Below, piece by piece: positions 7,239-14,785 of a stretch of 27,220 bases of DNA. Origin of the DNA: an uncultured Clostridia bacterium (GTDB lineage Bacteria; Bacillota; Clostridia; Christensenellales; Aristaeellaceae); NCBI GenBank assembly GCA_934670175.1, contig CAKUOX010000029.1:1-27220 (forward strand), given 5' to 3'. The notes beneath the pieces are model-generated. The model saw nothing but the letters and a program-made list of their open reading frames with translations. It was not told the DNA's origin and did not search any database. Positions within the stretch are counted from its first letter, which is position 1. Each line of letters begins with the position of its first letter. Both the position numbers and the translations under genes were made by a program.

Positions 7239-7335
7239 ATTGCTCATCCCTTTCGCCGTAGATTGCGTATGTAAGTATATATGCACCCCGTGTCACGCAT
7301 ATCACTAAAATTTCGACGGCGGTCATGAAATAAAG

Positions 7336-7360
7336 AAAGCTGCCCGCATGGAGCAGCTTT
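7336..7360 (-). terminator. Intrinsic terminator of pgi
   Basis: On the minus strand an 8-bp stem, AAAGCTGC with GCAGCTTT (7360-7353 with 7343-7336), is followed by a T-rich tail read from 7335 to 7328. It is about 100 bases past the pgi stop and separates pgi from spo0A. Confidence 0.7.
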
Positions 7361-7371
7361 TGACAGGCATA

Positions 7372-7427
7372 GTGGACGGGGAAGCAGACTCCCCCGCCAC
7401 TGGACACACTCTTCAGCTTTTGCTGAA
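7372..7427 (-). other. Two further hairpins in the pgi 3' region
   Basis: GTGG plus CGGGG (7372-7381) pairs with CCCCG plus CCAC (7392-7400) with one bulged base. TTCAGC (7412-7417) pairs with GCTGAA (7422-7427) over a four-base loop. Together with the terminator at 7336-7360 they make a run of three stem-loops. No known RNA family was recognised. Confidence 0.5.
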
Positions 7428-7460
7428 AGCTCGAGAGTATTTCGATGATCCTTAAAACGC

Positions 7461-8867
7461 TTACAGGATATATTCCTTTTTCAGCTCGGGACGGTTCTTC
7501 ATCTCCTCGCGCTTGGCGGTGTGCACCTCGGATTCATAGCCCATGACCGCGTAGGCCGCGATCTTGGATTCCTCCACGCCGGGCTGGTTGAAGGTGTTGA
7601 TGTTCAGCAGCGCGCCGGTATACGCCGTCACCAGCTCGAAGAAATACAGCAGCTGGCCGACGGTATTGGCGTTCACGCAGGGCAGCGTGATGGTCTGGCA
7701 CATGCGCTGCGCGCGATAGAGCGCATACTCGGTGCCGCGCCGCTCGGCCTCGATCAACTGGTTGTGGCTCTTGCCGCCCAGGAAAGCGATGGTGGGAATA
7801 TCGTCGCAGCCATGCGGAATGGCGGTTTCGGCACGGAATTTCTCGACCTTCAGGAAGGTGATCACCTTGTCGAACGGGCCCTCGGTATACAGCTGCAGCT
7901 GAGAGTGCTGATCGGTCACGCCGAGCGTCTTGATGGGCGTCTGACCCACATGGCAGGGCTGTCCGTCCAGCGTCTGGTTCTTACCGAGCGATTCCGCCCA
8001 CAGCTGCGCATACCAGTCGGCCATCAGCTTCAGCGAATCCGCATACGGCATCATCACGGACATGTTCGCGCCCTTCTGCATCGCCAGGTACATCAAGCCC
8101 GCATCCAACAGCGCCGGATTGGCAAAGGCGTCATCCGACTTGCAGCGCTCGTCCATTTCGCGCGCGCCGGCGATCATGGCGCGAATGTCGATGCCTGTTA
8201 CCGCCGCGGCAACCAGACCCACCGGGCACAGCTCCGAGAAGCGGCCGCCCACGCCGTCCGGAATGTAGAAGGTGTCAAAGCCCTCGCGCTGCGCGATCTT
8301 GATCAGGAAGCCCTTGGACTGGGACGTGGTGATCAGGATGTGCTCCTTCCAGGCGTCGCCCAGCTCGCGCTTGAGCAGATCGGTGATGATGAGATACTGG
8401 CTCATGGTCTCCGCCGTGCCGCCCGATTTGGTGATGACGTTGAAGCAGGTGCGCTTCAGGTCAACGACGTCCAGCAGCGCCGCGATGCGCTCCGGATCAA
8501 TGTTATCCTCGATATACAGCCTCGGCCCGCCGCGCTTTTCTGCGGGCAGCTCGTTGTAATGCAGATGATTGAGCGCCTGCTGCACCGCCGCCGGCCCCAG
8601 CGCGCTGCCGCCGATGCCCAGCACGACAAATGCGTCGAAGCGTTCGCGGATCTGCGCCGCCTTGGCCTCGATCTTCGTCAGGACGTCCTCCTGGTTATAG
8701 GGCAGATCCATCCAGCCCTGCATATCCTTGCCGCGCCCCTGCTCCACGGCCGCGTGCGCCTTCTTCAGCTCCGGCAGCAATTCATTCAGGGCCTCGCGCT
8801 CAATGCCGCGCGGACCAACATATTCAGCCATCATGGCGTTGACATCCAGCATGATACGATCGTTCAT
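7461..8867 (-). CDS. pgi: Glucose-6-phosphate isomerase
   Basis: This 468-residue cytoplasmic enzyme interconverts glucose 6-phosphate and fructose 6-phosphate in glycolysis and gluconeogenesis. Recognised segments are VLGIGGSALGPAA (sugar-phosphate-binding SIS fold), VITKSGGTAET, the signature DGVGGRFSELCPVGL, GVTDQHSQLQLYTEGP with the catalytic-region acidic and His residues, and the C-terminal LLNINTFNQPGVEESK. It is of the shorter form common in Firmicutes. Two ATGs lie in frame, 8873 and 8867. GGAGG is three bases from the first and nine from the second, so 8867 (MNDRIML) is preferred. It has its own promoter and terminator and appears monocistronic. Confidence 0.97.
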   Translation of the reverse strand: MNDRIMLDVNAMMAEYVGPRGIEREALNELLPELKKAHAAVEQGRGKDMQGWMDLPYNQEDVLTKIEAKAAQIRERFDAFVVLGIGGSALGPAAVQQALNHLHYNELPAEKRGGPRLYIEDNIDPERIAALLDVVDLKRTCFNVITKSGGTAETMSQYLIITDLLKRELGDAWKEHILITTSQSKGFLIKIAQREGFDTFYIPDGVGGRFSELCPVGLVAAAVTGIDIRAMIAGAREMDERCKSDDAFANPALLDAGLMYLAMQKGANMSVMMPYADSLKLMADWYAQLWAESLGKNQTLDGQPCHVGQTPIKTLGVTDQHSQLQLYTEGPFDKVITFLKVEKFRAETAIPHGCDDIPTIAFLGGKSHNQLIEAERRGTEYALYRAQRMCQTITLPCVNANTVGQLLYFFELVTAYTGALLNINTFNQPGVEESKIAAYAVMGYESEVHTAKREEMKNRPELKKEYIL

Positions 8868-8899
8868 ATCCATATGCCTCCATTCTAATTGATAAGCAT

Positions 8900-8928
8900 A
8901 TTATAAAACCATTTCCGCGATTTGGCAA
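8900..8928 (-). promoter_or_regulatory. Sigma-A promoter for pgi
   Basis: On the minus strand TTGCCA (8928-8923), a 17-base spacer and a perfect TATAAT (8905-8900). The leader is about 25 bases. Confidence 0.82.
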
Positions 8929-8933
8929 GCCGC

Positions 8934-8976
8934 AATTACATTTATATATCGCTTTGTACTGCCACAAATTACATTT
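8934..8976. repeat. 10-bp direct repeat in the pgi/DUF3810 divergent promoter region
   Basis: AATTACATTT occurs at 8934-8943 and 8967-8976, 33 bases apart or about three helical turns. The first copy lies just upstream of the pgi -35. The second touches the -35 of the plus-strand promoter. This layout suits an operator, but no regulator is recognised. Confidence 0.55.
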
Positions 8977-9004
8977 GCATTTCAACCTGCCGCCGTGCCA
9001 TAAT
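8975..9004 (+). promoter_or_regulatory. Promoter for the DUF3810-rluA-PPTase operon
   Basis: TTGCAT (8975-8980), an 18-base spacer and CATAAT (8999-9004). Transcription would start near 9011, about 30 bases before the start codon. Confidence 0.5.
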
Positions 9005-9041
9005 GACAGTACAAACCATACTGTGATGGGAGCGGATGCCT

Positions 9042-9953
9042 GTGAAGCGGCGCAGATGGATCGCCCCAGCATGCGCGTGTGCGCTGCTGGGCATGCCCCT
9101 CGTCTGCCCCGCGCTCGCGCGGCGCTGGGCGGATTGCATTGCGCTGCCGCTGGTACGCCTGCTGCGCCGTCTGGGCGGCAAGCTGAGCTTTTCGTTATTG
9201 GAATACGGCCTGCTGAGCATCGCCTGTATTCTGGCCTTGACGGCGATCTGGGAACTTATACGCCGCCGCCGTTTTGCAGTGCGGCTGCTGCGCCGGCTGA
9301 CGGCGCTGCTGACCTCCGCCGCCATCGCCTTCGGCGCGTTATGGCTGCCGCTGTATGCGCGCGAAACGCGGCGATACGCTGCTTCTGCCGGCCAAATGAA
9401 CGCGCTCTGCGCCGAGCTGATTGCGCTCATCAATGAAAGCGAGCCGGACTTTGCGCTTTTGCCCGAGCTTCCCGCCAAGCCCGCACGCTTTCCCGAATGG
9501 ATGCGCCGCATGAACCTGTCCGGCTTTTATTCATTTATCACGGGCGAGGCCTTCATCGCGCCGGATCTGCCGCGCGCATCACTGCCGTTCGTCGCGGTGC
9601 ACGAAGCGATGCACGGCGAGGGCATCGCGGGCGAGGGCGAAGCGAATATTGCGGCCTGGGCGCGCTGCATGGAGCTCAGCGGCGCCTATGCCGATTCTGC
9701 GCGGCTATGGGCGCTGAAATATGCGATGGCCGCGCTCTATGCCGCCGATCCCGCGCTTTATGCCGCGCGCAGGCGCGAAATGTCGTCCGCATGCTTCGAG
9801 CTGTACCGTCAGGTGGGCGGTAAACCCTCAGGCAGTACTTACGCCAGCGGCGCGCAGGCGGCTTTTTCCGCAATGGGTGCGGGCGCTGCGGCGGGCGATT
9901 ATGAAATTCTGGCCGTATACCTTGCTTCACAGCAGCCGCTTTGCTATAATTGA
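9042..9953 (+). CDS. DUF3810 membrane protein with a zinc-peptidase-like HExxH motif
   Basis: The product (303 residues from GTG 9042) has three hydrophobic segments in its first 110 residues. A soluble domain follows that carries HEAMHGEGIAGEGEAN. The HExxH and the downstream acidic residues, with the histidine at about residue 187, resemble zinc metallopeptidases and the DUF3810 family. The N-terminus is Arg-rich (KRRRW) before the first membrane segment, so that end probably faces the cytoplasm. Substrate and function are unknown. An ATG at 9036 is also in frame, but GGGAG lies only three bases before it and nine before the GTG. The gene heads a plus-strand operon with rluA-type and phosphopantetheinyl transferase genes; that link suggests no specific role. 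Confidence 0.78.
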   Translation: MKRRRWIAPACACALLGMPLVCPALARRWADCIALPLVRLLRRLGGKLSFSLLEYGLLSIACILALTAIWELIRRRRFAVRLLRRLTALLTSAAIAFGALWLPLYARETRRYAASAGQMNALCAELIALINESEPDFALLPELPAKPARFPEWMRRMNLSGFYSFITGEAFIAPDLPRASLPFVAVHEAMHGEGIAGEGEANIAAWARCMELSGAYADSARLWALKYAMAALYAADPALYAARRREMSSACFELYRQVGGKPSGSTYASGAQAAFSAMGAGAAAGDYEILAVYLASQQPLCYN

Positions 9954-9982
9954 AGCAGCAAGCTATGAGGAAAGTGGTTTAA

Positions 9983-10942
9983 TTGAAGGAATTCATCATC
10001 GCCGCTGCGGACGACGGACGCAAGCTGGATAAATGGCTGGCGCGTGAAATGCCCGCCGTCGGTATGGGACAACGCCAGAAATTCTATCGCCAGAAGAAAT
10101 TTAGATTGAACGGCCGCCACCCCTCGGCCGACGCGCGGCTGGCTGCGGGCGACGTGCTGCAGATCTATCTGAACGACGAGCTGTTTATTCGTCCGCAGCG
10201 CGAGGATCCCTTCCTTTCCAAGATCCAGCCGCGCCTGAATGTGCTGTACGAGGATGAAAATCTGTTGATCGTCGATAAGCAGCCCGGACTGCCCGTGCAT
10301 CCAGATGCACACGAAAAGGTGAACACGCTGATCGCGCACGTTCAGGCCTACCTCTACCAGAAGGGCGAATATGTGCCCGGCGGCTTTGCGCCCGCACTGT
10401 GCAACCGCATCGACCGCTTCACCGGCGGCATCGTGATCGCCGCCAAGACGCAGGCCGCCATGCGCATCATCAACCAGAAGATACGCGATCGCGAGATCCG
10501 CAAGCTGTACCTCTGCGTCGCCTTTGGGGAATTCAGGCAGCGCGAAGGACTGCTGGACAATTACATCATCAAGGAAGAGGGGTGCAAAAAGGTGCGCGTG
10601 AGCACGCGCATGGAGCCCGGCGCACAGCGCGCGCAGACGAAATATCGCGTGCTGGCCGCCAACGGCGAGCTGCGGCTCGTAGAGTGCGAGCTGCTGACCG
10701 GCCGCACCCATCAGATCCGCGCGCAGCTGGCGCATGCGGGGCATCCGCTGCTGGGCGACGGCCAGTACGGCGACGCACAGCGCAGCCGCAAATATGGACG
10801 CGATTTTCAGGCGCTCTACGCCTGCCGCCTGATCTTCGATTTTTCGACCGACGCAGGGATACTCAACCCGCTGAAGGGGCTGGAGATCGCCGTACCGCAG
10901 GTGCGCTTCGTCCGCGAATACTTTCCGGAGTACCGCCTGTGA
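9983..10942 (+). CDS. RluA-family 23S rRNA/tRNA pseudouridine synthase
   Basis: The 319-residue enzyme isomerises uridines in structured RNA to pseudouridine. It has an N-terminal S4-like RNA-binding region (residues 13-70, including LNGRHPSADARLAAGD), then the RluA catalytic domain with LLIVDKQPGLPVHP (94-107), the catalytic Asp D144 in NRIDRFTGG (141-149), and RTHQIRAQLAHAGHPLLGDGQYG. The more usual HRLDR is NRIDR here, with the essential Asp and Arg kept. The start is TTG at 9983, preceded by GAGGAAAG eight bases upstream. The stop overlaps the next start (GTGA). Whether it acts as RluC, RluD or another subtype cannot be decided. Confidence 0.93.
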   Translation: MKEFIIAAADDGRKLDKWLAREMPAVGMGQRQKFYRQKKFRLNGRHPSADARLAAGDVLQIYLNDELFIRPQREDPFLSKIQPRLNVLYEDENLLIVDKQPGLPVHPDAHEKVNTLIAHVQAYLYQKGEYVPGGFAPALCNRIDRFTGGIVIAAKTQAAMRIINQKIRDREIRKLYLCVAFGEFRQREGLLDNYIIKEEGCKKVRVSTRMEPGAQRAQTKYRVLAANGELRLVECELLTGRTHQIRAQLAHAGHPLLGDGQYGDAQRSRKYGRDFQALYACRLIFDFSTDAGILNPLKGLEIAVPQVRFVREYFPEYRL

Positions 10943-11514
10943 GCCGCCTGTACGTCGCTGAAATACGGTCAGGCGGTGAAATTCCGGACTTCGGCGCCGC
11001 GCTTCTAACGCACATCCATGAAAAGACCGACCCGCACGCGCGCGCCGCGAGCGCCGCGGCGTGGCGGTTACTGCGTCTGGCGCTGGATGAGGCGGGAATA
11101 AGCGCGCCCGTTGACGTCGCCTTCGCCGAAAACGGCAAGCCCTATCTGCCCGGCGGGCCACACTTCAGCCTGAGCCACAGCCATGCGCTGGCGGCGGTGC
11201 TGATCTCGGACGCGCCCTGCGGTGTGGACATCGAAACGATCGACGCGCGCGTCGCGCAAAAGCTCGCCCCGCGCTGCCTGAGTGCCGGCGAAAAGGATCT
11301 GGATTTCTTTGAATGCTGGACAAAAAAGGAATGCATCGTCAAGCGGGATGGGCGCGCGCTGTTCGCACAGCCCAAACAGCTCGACACCACCGCGCCGGAA
11401 TATGCGGGACGCTTTTTCACCAGCCGCATATCTGACACCGCGGGCCGCGCCTATGCGCTGAGCGCGCTCTGCGAGGACGCGCGCCATATAAAAGTGCGGC
11501 TGCCCGACAAATGA
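10939..11514 (+). CDS. 4'-phosphopantetheinyl transferase (Sfp/AcpT type)
   Basis: This enzyme transfers the phosphopantetheine arm of CoA to a serine of carrier proteins, making holo-ACP. With the GTG start at 10939 it has 191 residues. The motifs are FSLSHSHALAAVLI (76-89), the metal-binding GVDIE (95-99) and WTKKECIVK (127-135), matching the P-loop-free PPTase pattern W-x-x-K-E-x-x-x-K. The C-terminal part is short compared with Sfp. The start overlaps the pseudouridine synthase stop (GTGA), so it is translationally coupled. Its last codons form one arm of the terminator at 11490-11533. The carrier protein served is not in the window. CoA supply by coaX further along is a metabolic link, not an operon link. 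Confidence 0.9.
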   Translation: MSRLYVAEIRSGGEIPDFGAALLTHIHEKTDPHARAASAAAWRLLRLALDEAGISAPVDVAFAENGKPYLPGGPHFSLSHSHALAAVLISDAPCGVDIETIDARVAQKLAPRCLSAGEKDLDFFECWTKKECIVKRDGRALFAQPKQLDTTAPEYAGRFFTSRISDTAGRAYALSALCEDARHIKVRLPDK

Positions 11515-11533
11515 ATGGGCTGCCGCACTTTTT
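11490..11533. terminator. Bidirectional terminator overlapping two gene ends
   Basis: AAAAGTGCGGCTGCCC (11490-11505) pairs with GGGCTGCCGCACTTTT (11517-11532) with one mismatch over an 11-base loop. The plus strand ends in five T, and the minus strand ends in TTTTATA. The left arm is inside the PPTase coding sequence and its stop lies in the loop; the right arm reaches the stop of the DUF3786 gene. Confidence 0.88.
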
Positions 11534-12143
11534 AATTGTCCTGCGCCATGCGCAGCCTTGACAGAAATATACTGCCAACCGTGACCGCATCCTCCACCGT
11601 AAGATAATGGTCTGCGCTCCTGCTGAGCAGCAGCTTTCCGGACGCTTCGAACTCCTCGTCTGCCAGCCATAGCTTGAGCCACAGCGGATAAAAGGGCAGA
11701 AAATCAAAGCGCGCGCAAATGTCCGCGTTCGACTCAACAATTTCCCCGCCGCAGGCCGCTATAAGGCTGTACAGCTGTTCGCGATGTCTGCCCTTCAGAA
11801 AGCTGCACAGCTCCCGCTCCATTTCACGGTCGAATTTCGTACCCCTGATCAATCCATCCTTCAGGCCGCCGAATGCAAGCAATTCATCCGAAACGGGCGC
11901 TGCGTCAGCCATATCCAGATAGTGCAGAATAACCAGCTGATGCCATTTATCTAACGGCTGCACAAAGGAATACTCCGGCAGCGCAAGCGAAACCTCCTGC
12001 CCCAGGCTTTTCAGCCTCAGGATGCGATTCTGAGCATCATACATGCCCCCGCTCCTTGCAGCCAGTTCCTCCGGCTTCCTGTTTTCCAGACGTTTTCGAG
12101 CACTCGACGCCATTTTGCTGAAGGCGCGATCATTCGCAATCAT
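11532..12143 (-). CDS. DUF3786 domain protein
   Basis: A 203-residue soluble protein. The C-terminal segment FDFLPFYPLWLKLWLADEE followed by ADHYLTVEDAV (roughly residues 146-186) fits the DUF3786 family, small cytoplasmic proteins of unknown function found mostly in anaerobes. The N-terminus is basic and helical. No catalytic motif or membrane segment is visible. Its ATG overlaps the murF stop (ATGA), so it is the coupled third gene of the ddl-murF operon, and it ends at a bidirectional terminator. Position suggests co-expression with peptidoglycan precursor synthesis but not a function. Confidence 0.82.
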   Translation of the reverse strand: MIANDRAFSKMASSARKRLENRKPEELAARSGGMYDAQNRILRLKSLGQEVSLALPEYSFVQPLDKWHQLVILHYLDMADAAPVSDELLAFGGLKDGLIRGTKFDREMERELCSFLKGRHREQLYSLIAACGGEIVESNADICARFDFLPFYPLWLKLWLADEEFEASGKLLLSRSADHYLTVEDAVTVGSIFLSRLRMAQDN

Positions 12144-13507
12144 GCGTTGTTCGCTTCGATCGCGGCTACGATCTGCTCAAAAGCCATGCTGTGCGAGGCC
12201 TTTACCAGCACCTTGTCGCCCGCGTGCAGTATTTCCGGCAGCGCCTGAATCAGCGCTTCCTTATTTTCAAAATACAGCGCGTTCGCACCCGCCGCCTTTG
12301 CGCCTGCTGCAATATCGCGCGCCAGCCTGCCGCAGCCGATCACCAGCTGAATGCCGCGCTCAGCTGCATGCACGCCCATAGACCGATGCAGCGCCGCGCT
12401 GTTTTCGCCCAGCTCGAGCATATCGCCCAGGATACATACGCCGCGCCCCGGCAGCGTCGCCAGCGAATCGATGGCGGAGGCCATGGAATTGGGATTGGCA
12501 TTATAGCAGTCGCTCAGAATGGCGATGCCGCCCGTCTGGATCAGCCGCGCGCGGTTGCCTACGGTCTTATAATTTGCCAGCCCTGCGGCAATATCGGCGT
12601 CGCTCAGCCCCAGCGCCCAGCCGACCGCCGCGCCCGCCAGCGCCGCATACGGCAAATGCGCGCCGAAAGCGGGGATCCGCGCCTCGAACGTCTGCCCATG
12701 ATGACAGATCTCAAAGCGCATGCCTTCACCACCGAGGTTCTTCACCTCGCGCGCCACAAAATCGTTGCCCTCCTGCATGCCGAACGTGATCCGGCGCACC
12801 GGCGCTTCATAAGCGCCGAGCAACGGATCATCGCCGTTGACGATGGCCAGATCGTCCGGCTGCATGGAAGCAAATATCTCCGTCTTGGCGCGCAGCACGC
12901 CCGGCCTGTCGTGCAGAAATTCCAGATGCGCGTCACCGATCATGGTGATGACCGCGATGTTCGGGCGCACCATGTCCGTCAGCCGCGTCATTTCGCCGAA
13001 ATCGCTGATGCCCATTTCCACCACGGCTGCCTGCGTGTCCTCCGGCATGCTCAGCAGCGTGCGCGGCACGCCCAGTTCGTTATTGAAGTTCTTTTCGGTC
13101 TTATGTATGCGCAGCCTGCGCTCCAGCACCGCAGCAATCATTTCCTTGGTCGTGGTCTTGCCCACGCTGCCCGTGATGCCCACGACCGGTATTTCAAAGC
13201 TGCGCCGATACCAGCCCGCCAGCGCGCCGATGGCCGCAAGCGACGAGCTCACGCGGATCAGCGGCATTTCCGCCGCGTCCTCCGGCTCGCGCTCGGATAT
13301 GCAGCACACCGCGCCGCGTTTCAGGCAATCGGCCATATAGCCGTGACCGTCGACGCGCGCACCCTTGAACGCCACGAACAGCGCGCCGTCGCCAATATCG
13401 CGGCTGTCGCTGGATACGCAGGTAACATGGGCATCCAGCGCCGATTCAGAACCGAAATATCTGCCGCCGACGGCCTTCAATACCTCTCTAACCGTAAATG
13501 CTCTCAT
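12140..13507 (-). CDS. murF: UDP-N-acetylmuramoyl-tripeptide--D-alanyl-D-alanine ligase
   Basis: The 455-residue cytoplasmic Mur ligase joins D-Ala-D-Ala to the UDP-MurNAc-tripeptide using ATP, completing the pentapeptide precursor. Visible are the N-terminal substrate domain (1-105), the P-loop GITGSVGKTTTKEM (110-123), EKNFNNELGVPRTLL (138-152), and in the C-terminal part DCYNANPNSMASA and GDMLELGE, both typical of MurF. Length is normal. It follows ddl by 15 bases and overlaps the DUF3786 start, so its substrate dipeptide is made by the upstream gene of the same transcript. A GGTAGGGG ribosome site precedes the ATG at 13507. Confidence 0.97.
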   Translation of the reverse strand: MRAFTVREVLKAVGGRYFGSESALDAHVTCVSSDSRDIGDGALFVAFKGARVDGHGYMADCLKRGAVCCISEREPEDAAEMPLIRVSSSLAAIGALAGWYRRSFEIPVVGITGSVGKTTTKEMIAAVLERRLRIHKTEKNFNNELGVPRTLLSMPEDTQAAVVEMGISDFGEMTRLTDMVRPNIAVITMIGDAHLEFLHDRPGVLRAKTEIFASMQPDDLAIVNGDDPLLGAYEAPVRRITFGMQEGNDFVAREVKNLGGEGMRFEICHHGQTFEARIPAFGAHLPYAALAGAAVGWALGLSDADIAAGLANYKTVGNRARLIQTGGIAILSDCYNANPNSMASAIDSLATLPGRGVCILGDMLELGENSAALHRSMGVHAAERGIQLVIGCGRLARDIAAGAKAAGANALYFENKEALIQALPEILHAGDKVLVKASHSMAFEQIVAAIEANNA

Positions 13508-13522
13508 GCACCCCTACCGCCT

Positions 13523-14569
13523 TTAATTAAAATCGCGCACGGCGATATCCACGATCTTCTGGCACAGCGCCGAATAGGAAATACCAACCGCCGCCGCTTC
13601 CTGCGGCATCAGGCTGGTGGGCGTCATGCCCGGCAGCGTATTGATCTCCAAGAAGTATACATCGCCATTTTCATCCACAATATAATCCGAGCGAGAATAG
13701 GCCTTCAGGCCCAGCGCGTTGTGCACCGTAAGCGCCACCCTGCGCAGCTCGGTCTCGATCGCCGGATCAATGGGCGTCGGGCAGATCTCCACGGTGGAGC
13801 CCGCCTGATACTTATTCACATAATCATAGAAGCCCGCCTTGGGAATGATCTCGATGGAAGGCAGGCTCTCGCCGTCCAGCACGCCCACGTCAATTTCGCG
13901 TCCGGAAACGTACTGCTCCAGAATCACACGATCCTGCCCCACATGCTCCCTGAGCGCCGCTGCCAACTCATCCGCGCTGTGCGCGATCGCCACGCCAATG
14001 CTGGAGCCGCTGTCCACGGGCTTGACCACCACGGGCAGCTTCGTTTTTTCCACGATACCCGGAATATCCGCTTCCGCATAGCAGCCCAGCGTGCGCCATT
14101 CGGGCGTCTTTACGCCGAGGGGTGCGACGATCTTCTTGGTCAGATCCTTGTCCATGGCCAGCGCGCTGCCCAAACAGCCGCTGCCGGTGTAGGGCACGCC
14201 CAGCAAATCCAGCGTCGCCTGGATCCGACCGTCCTCGCCACACGCGCCGTGCAGCGCCAGAAACACCACGTCCGCAGCCTGACAGAGCTCGAGCACCCGC
14301 AGGCCGATCTTGCTGGCGCTCTGCCATTTGCGCGATGCGCGCACCTTTTCAAGATCAGGCGTTTCCGAGCCGACCTGCGCATCCTTTATTTCAGGCAGGT
14401 TTGCAAAGAGCTGCTCGATCGAGCCCTCGTAGTCCTCAAGGCCGTAAAACATATCCACCAGCACGGCGTTATGCCCCAGCGAGCGCAGCGCTTTACACGC
14501 CAGCGTTCCGCTGGTGATGGACACGTTTCGCTCCATGCTCAGTCCGCCGCAAAGCACAACAATATTCAT
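13523..14569 (-). CDS. ddl: D-alanine--D-alanine ligase
   Basis: This ATP-grasp enzyme makes the D-Ala-D-Ala dipeptide used by MurF. From the ATG at 14569 the protein has 348 residues beginning MNIVVLCGGLSMERNVS, the usual Ddl N-terminus. Further segments are GACGEDGRIQATLDLLGVPYTG, LPVVVKPVDSGSSIGV (ATP-grasp), YVSGREIDVGVLDGE, and FLEINTLPGMTPTSLMP (metal-binding and omega-loop region). AAAGGTGG upstream supports this start over the open upstream frame. The KYQAGSTVE segment also occurs in VanG-type ligases, but the linkage to murF and lack of van genes favour housekeeping Ddl. It is the first gene of the operon. Confidence 0.96.
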   Translation of the reverse strand: MNIVVLCGGLSMERNVSITSGTLACKALRSLGHNAVLVDMFYGLEDYEGSIEQLFANLPEIKDAQVGSETPDLEKVRASRKWQSASKIGLRVLELCQAADVVFLALHGACGEDGRIQATLDLLGVPYTGSGCLGSALAMDKDLTKKIVAPLGVKTPEWRTLGCYAEADIPGIVEKTKLPVVVKPVDSGSSIGVAIAHSADELAAALREHVGQDRVILEQYVSGREIDVGVLDGESLPSIEIIPKAGFYDYVNKYQAGSTVEICPTPIDPAIETELRRVALTVHNALGLKAYSRSDYIVDENGDVYFLEINTLPGMTPTSLMPQEAAAVGISYSALCQKIVDIAVRDFN

Positions 14570-14595
14570 AATTAAAATGCCACCTTTCGCGGTAT

Positions 14596-14621
14596 ATATG
14601 TACACACATATCAGTATAGCA
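14596..14621 (-). promoter_or_regulatory. Extended -10 promoter for ddl with an inverted repeat at the start point
   Basis: On the minus strand TGCTATACT (14621-14613) is an extended -10; no good -35 lies 17 bases upstream. The expected start point falls in an inverted repeat, ATATGT-ACAC-ACATAT (14596-14611), which could be an operator. Confidence 0.5.
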
Positions 14622-14723
14622 CCAATTGCCGCCGTTTGCCTTTCTGTTTACGTTAAGGCAGGCGGCAACAAAATCATTTTGGGCGCATTTGTCGATATTT
14701 TTTCATAAATCGCGCAAAAACAT

Positions 14724-14752
14724 TTGCCATTTCATCGTACATGTGCTATACT
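14724..14752 (+). promoter_or_regulatory. Promoter for the GNAT-like gene
   Basis: TTGCCA (14724-14729), a 17-base spacer ending in TGC, and TATACT (14747-14752). The leader is about 27 bases. Confidence 0.78.
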
Positions 14753-14785
14753 TGATACGCTTTTAATACGGAGGGGGATTCGGCC

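Noticed and set aside
7239..7247. ATG at 7247 as the spo0A start
   Set aside because: AAAGGG is directly against this ATG; the GTG at 7238 has nine-base spacing and gives the expected N-terminus. Not excluded.
13523..14569. Vancomycin-resistance type ligase
   Set aside because: Single ligase joined to murF, no vanH, vanX or regulator genes nearby; housekeeping Ddl is simpler.
12191..14575. A 794-codon open frame on the plus strand across murF and ddl
   Set aside because: It spans two clear minus-strand genes and their junction, is very rich in Arg, His and Gln, and has no ribosome site or known motif.
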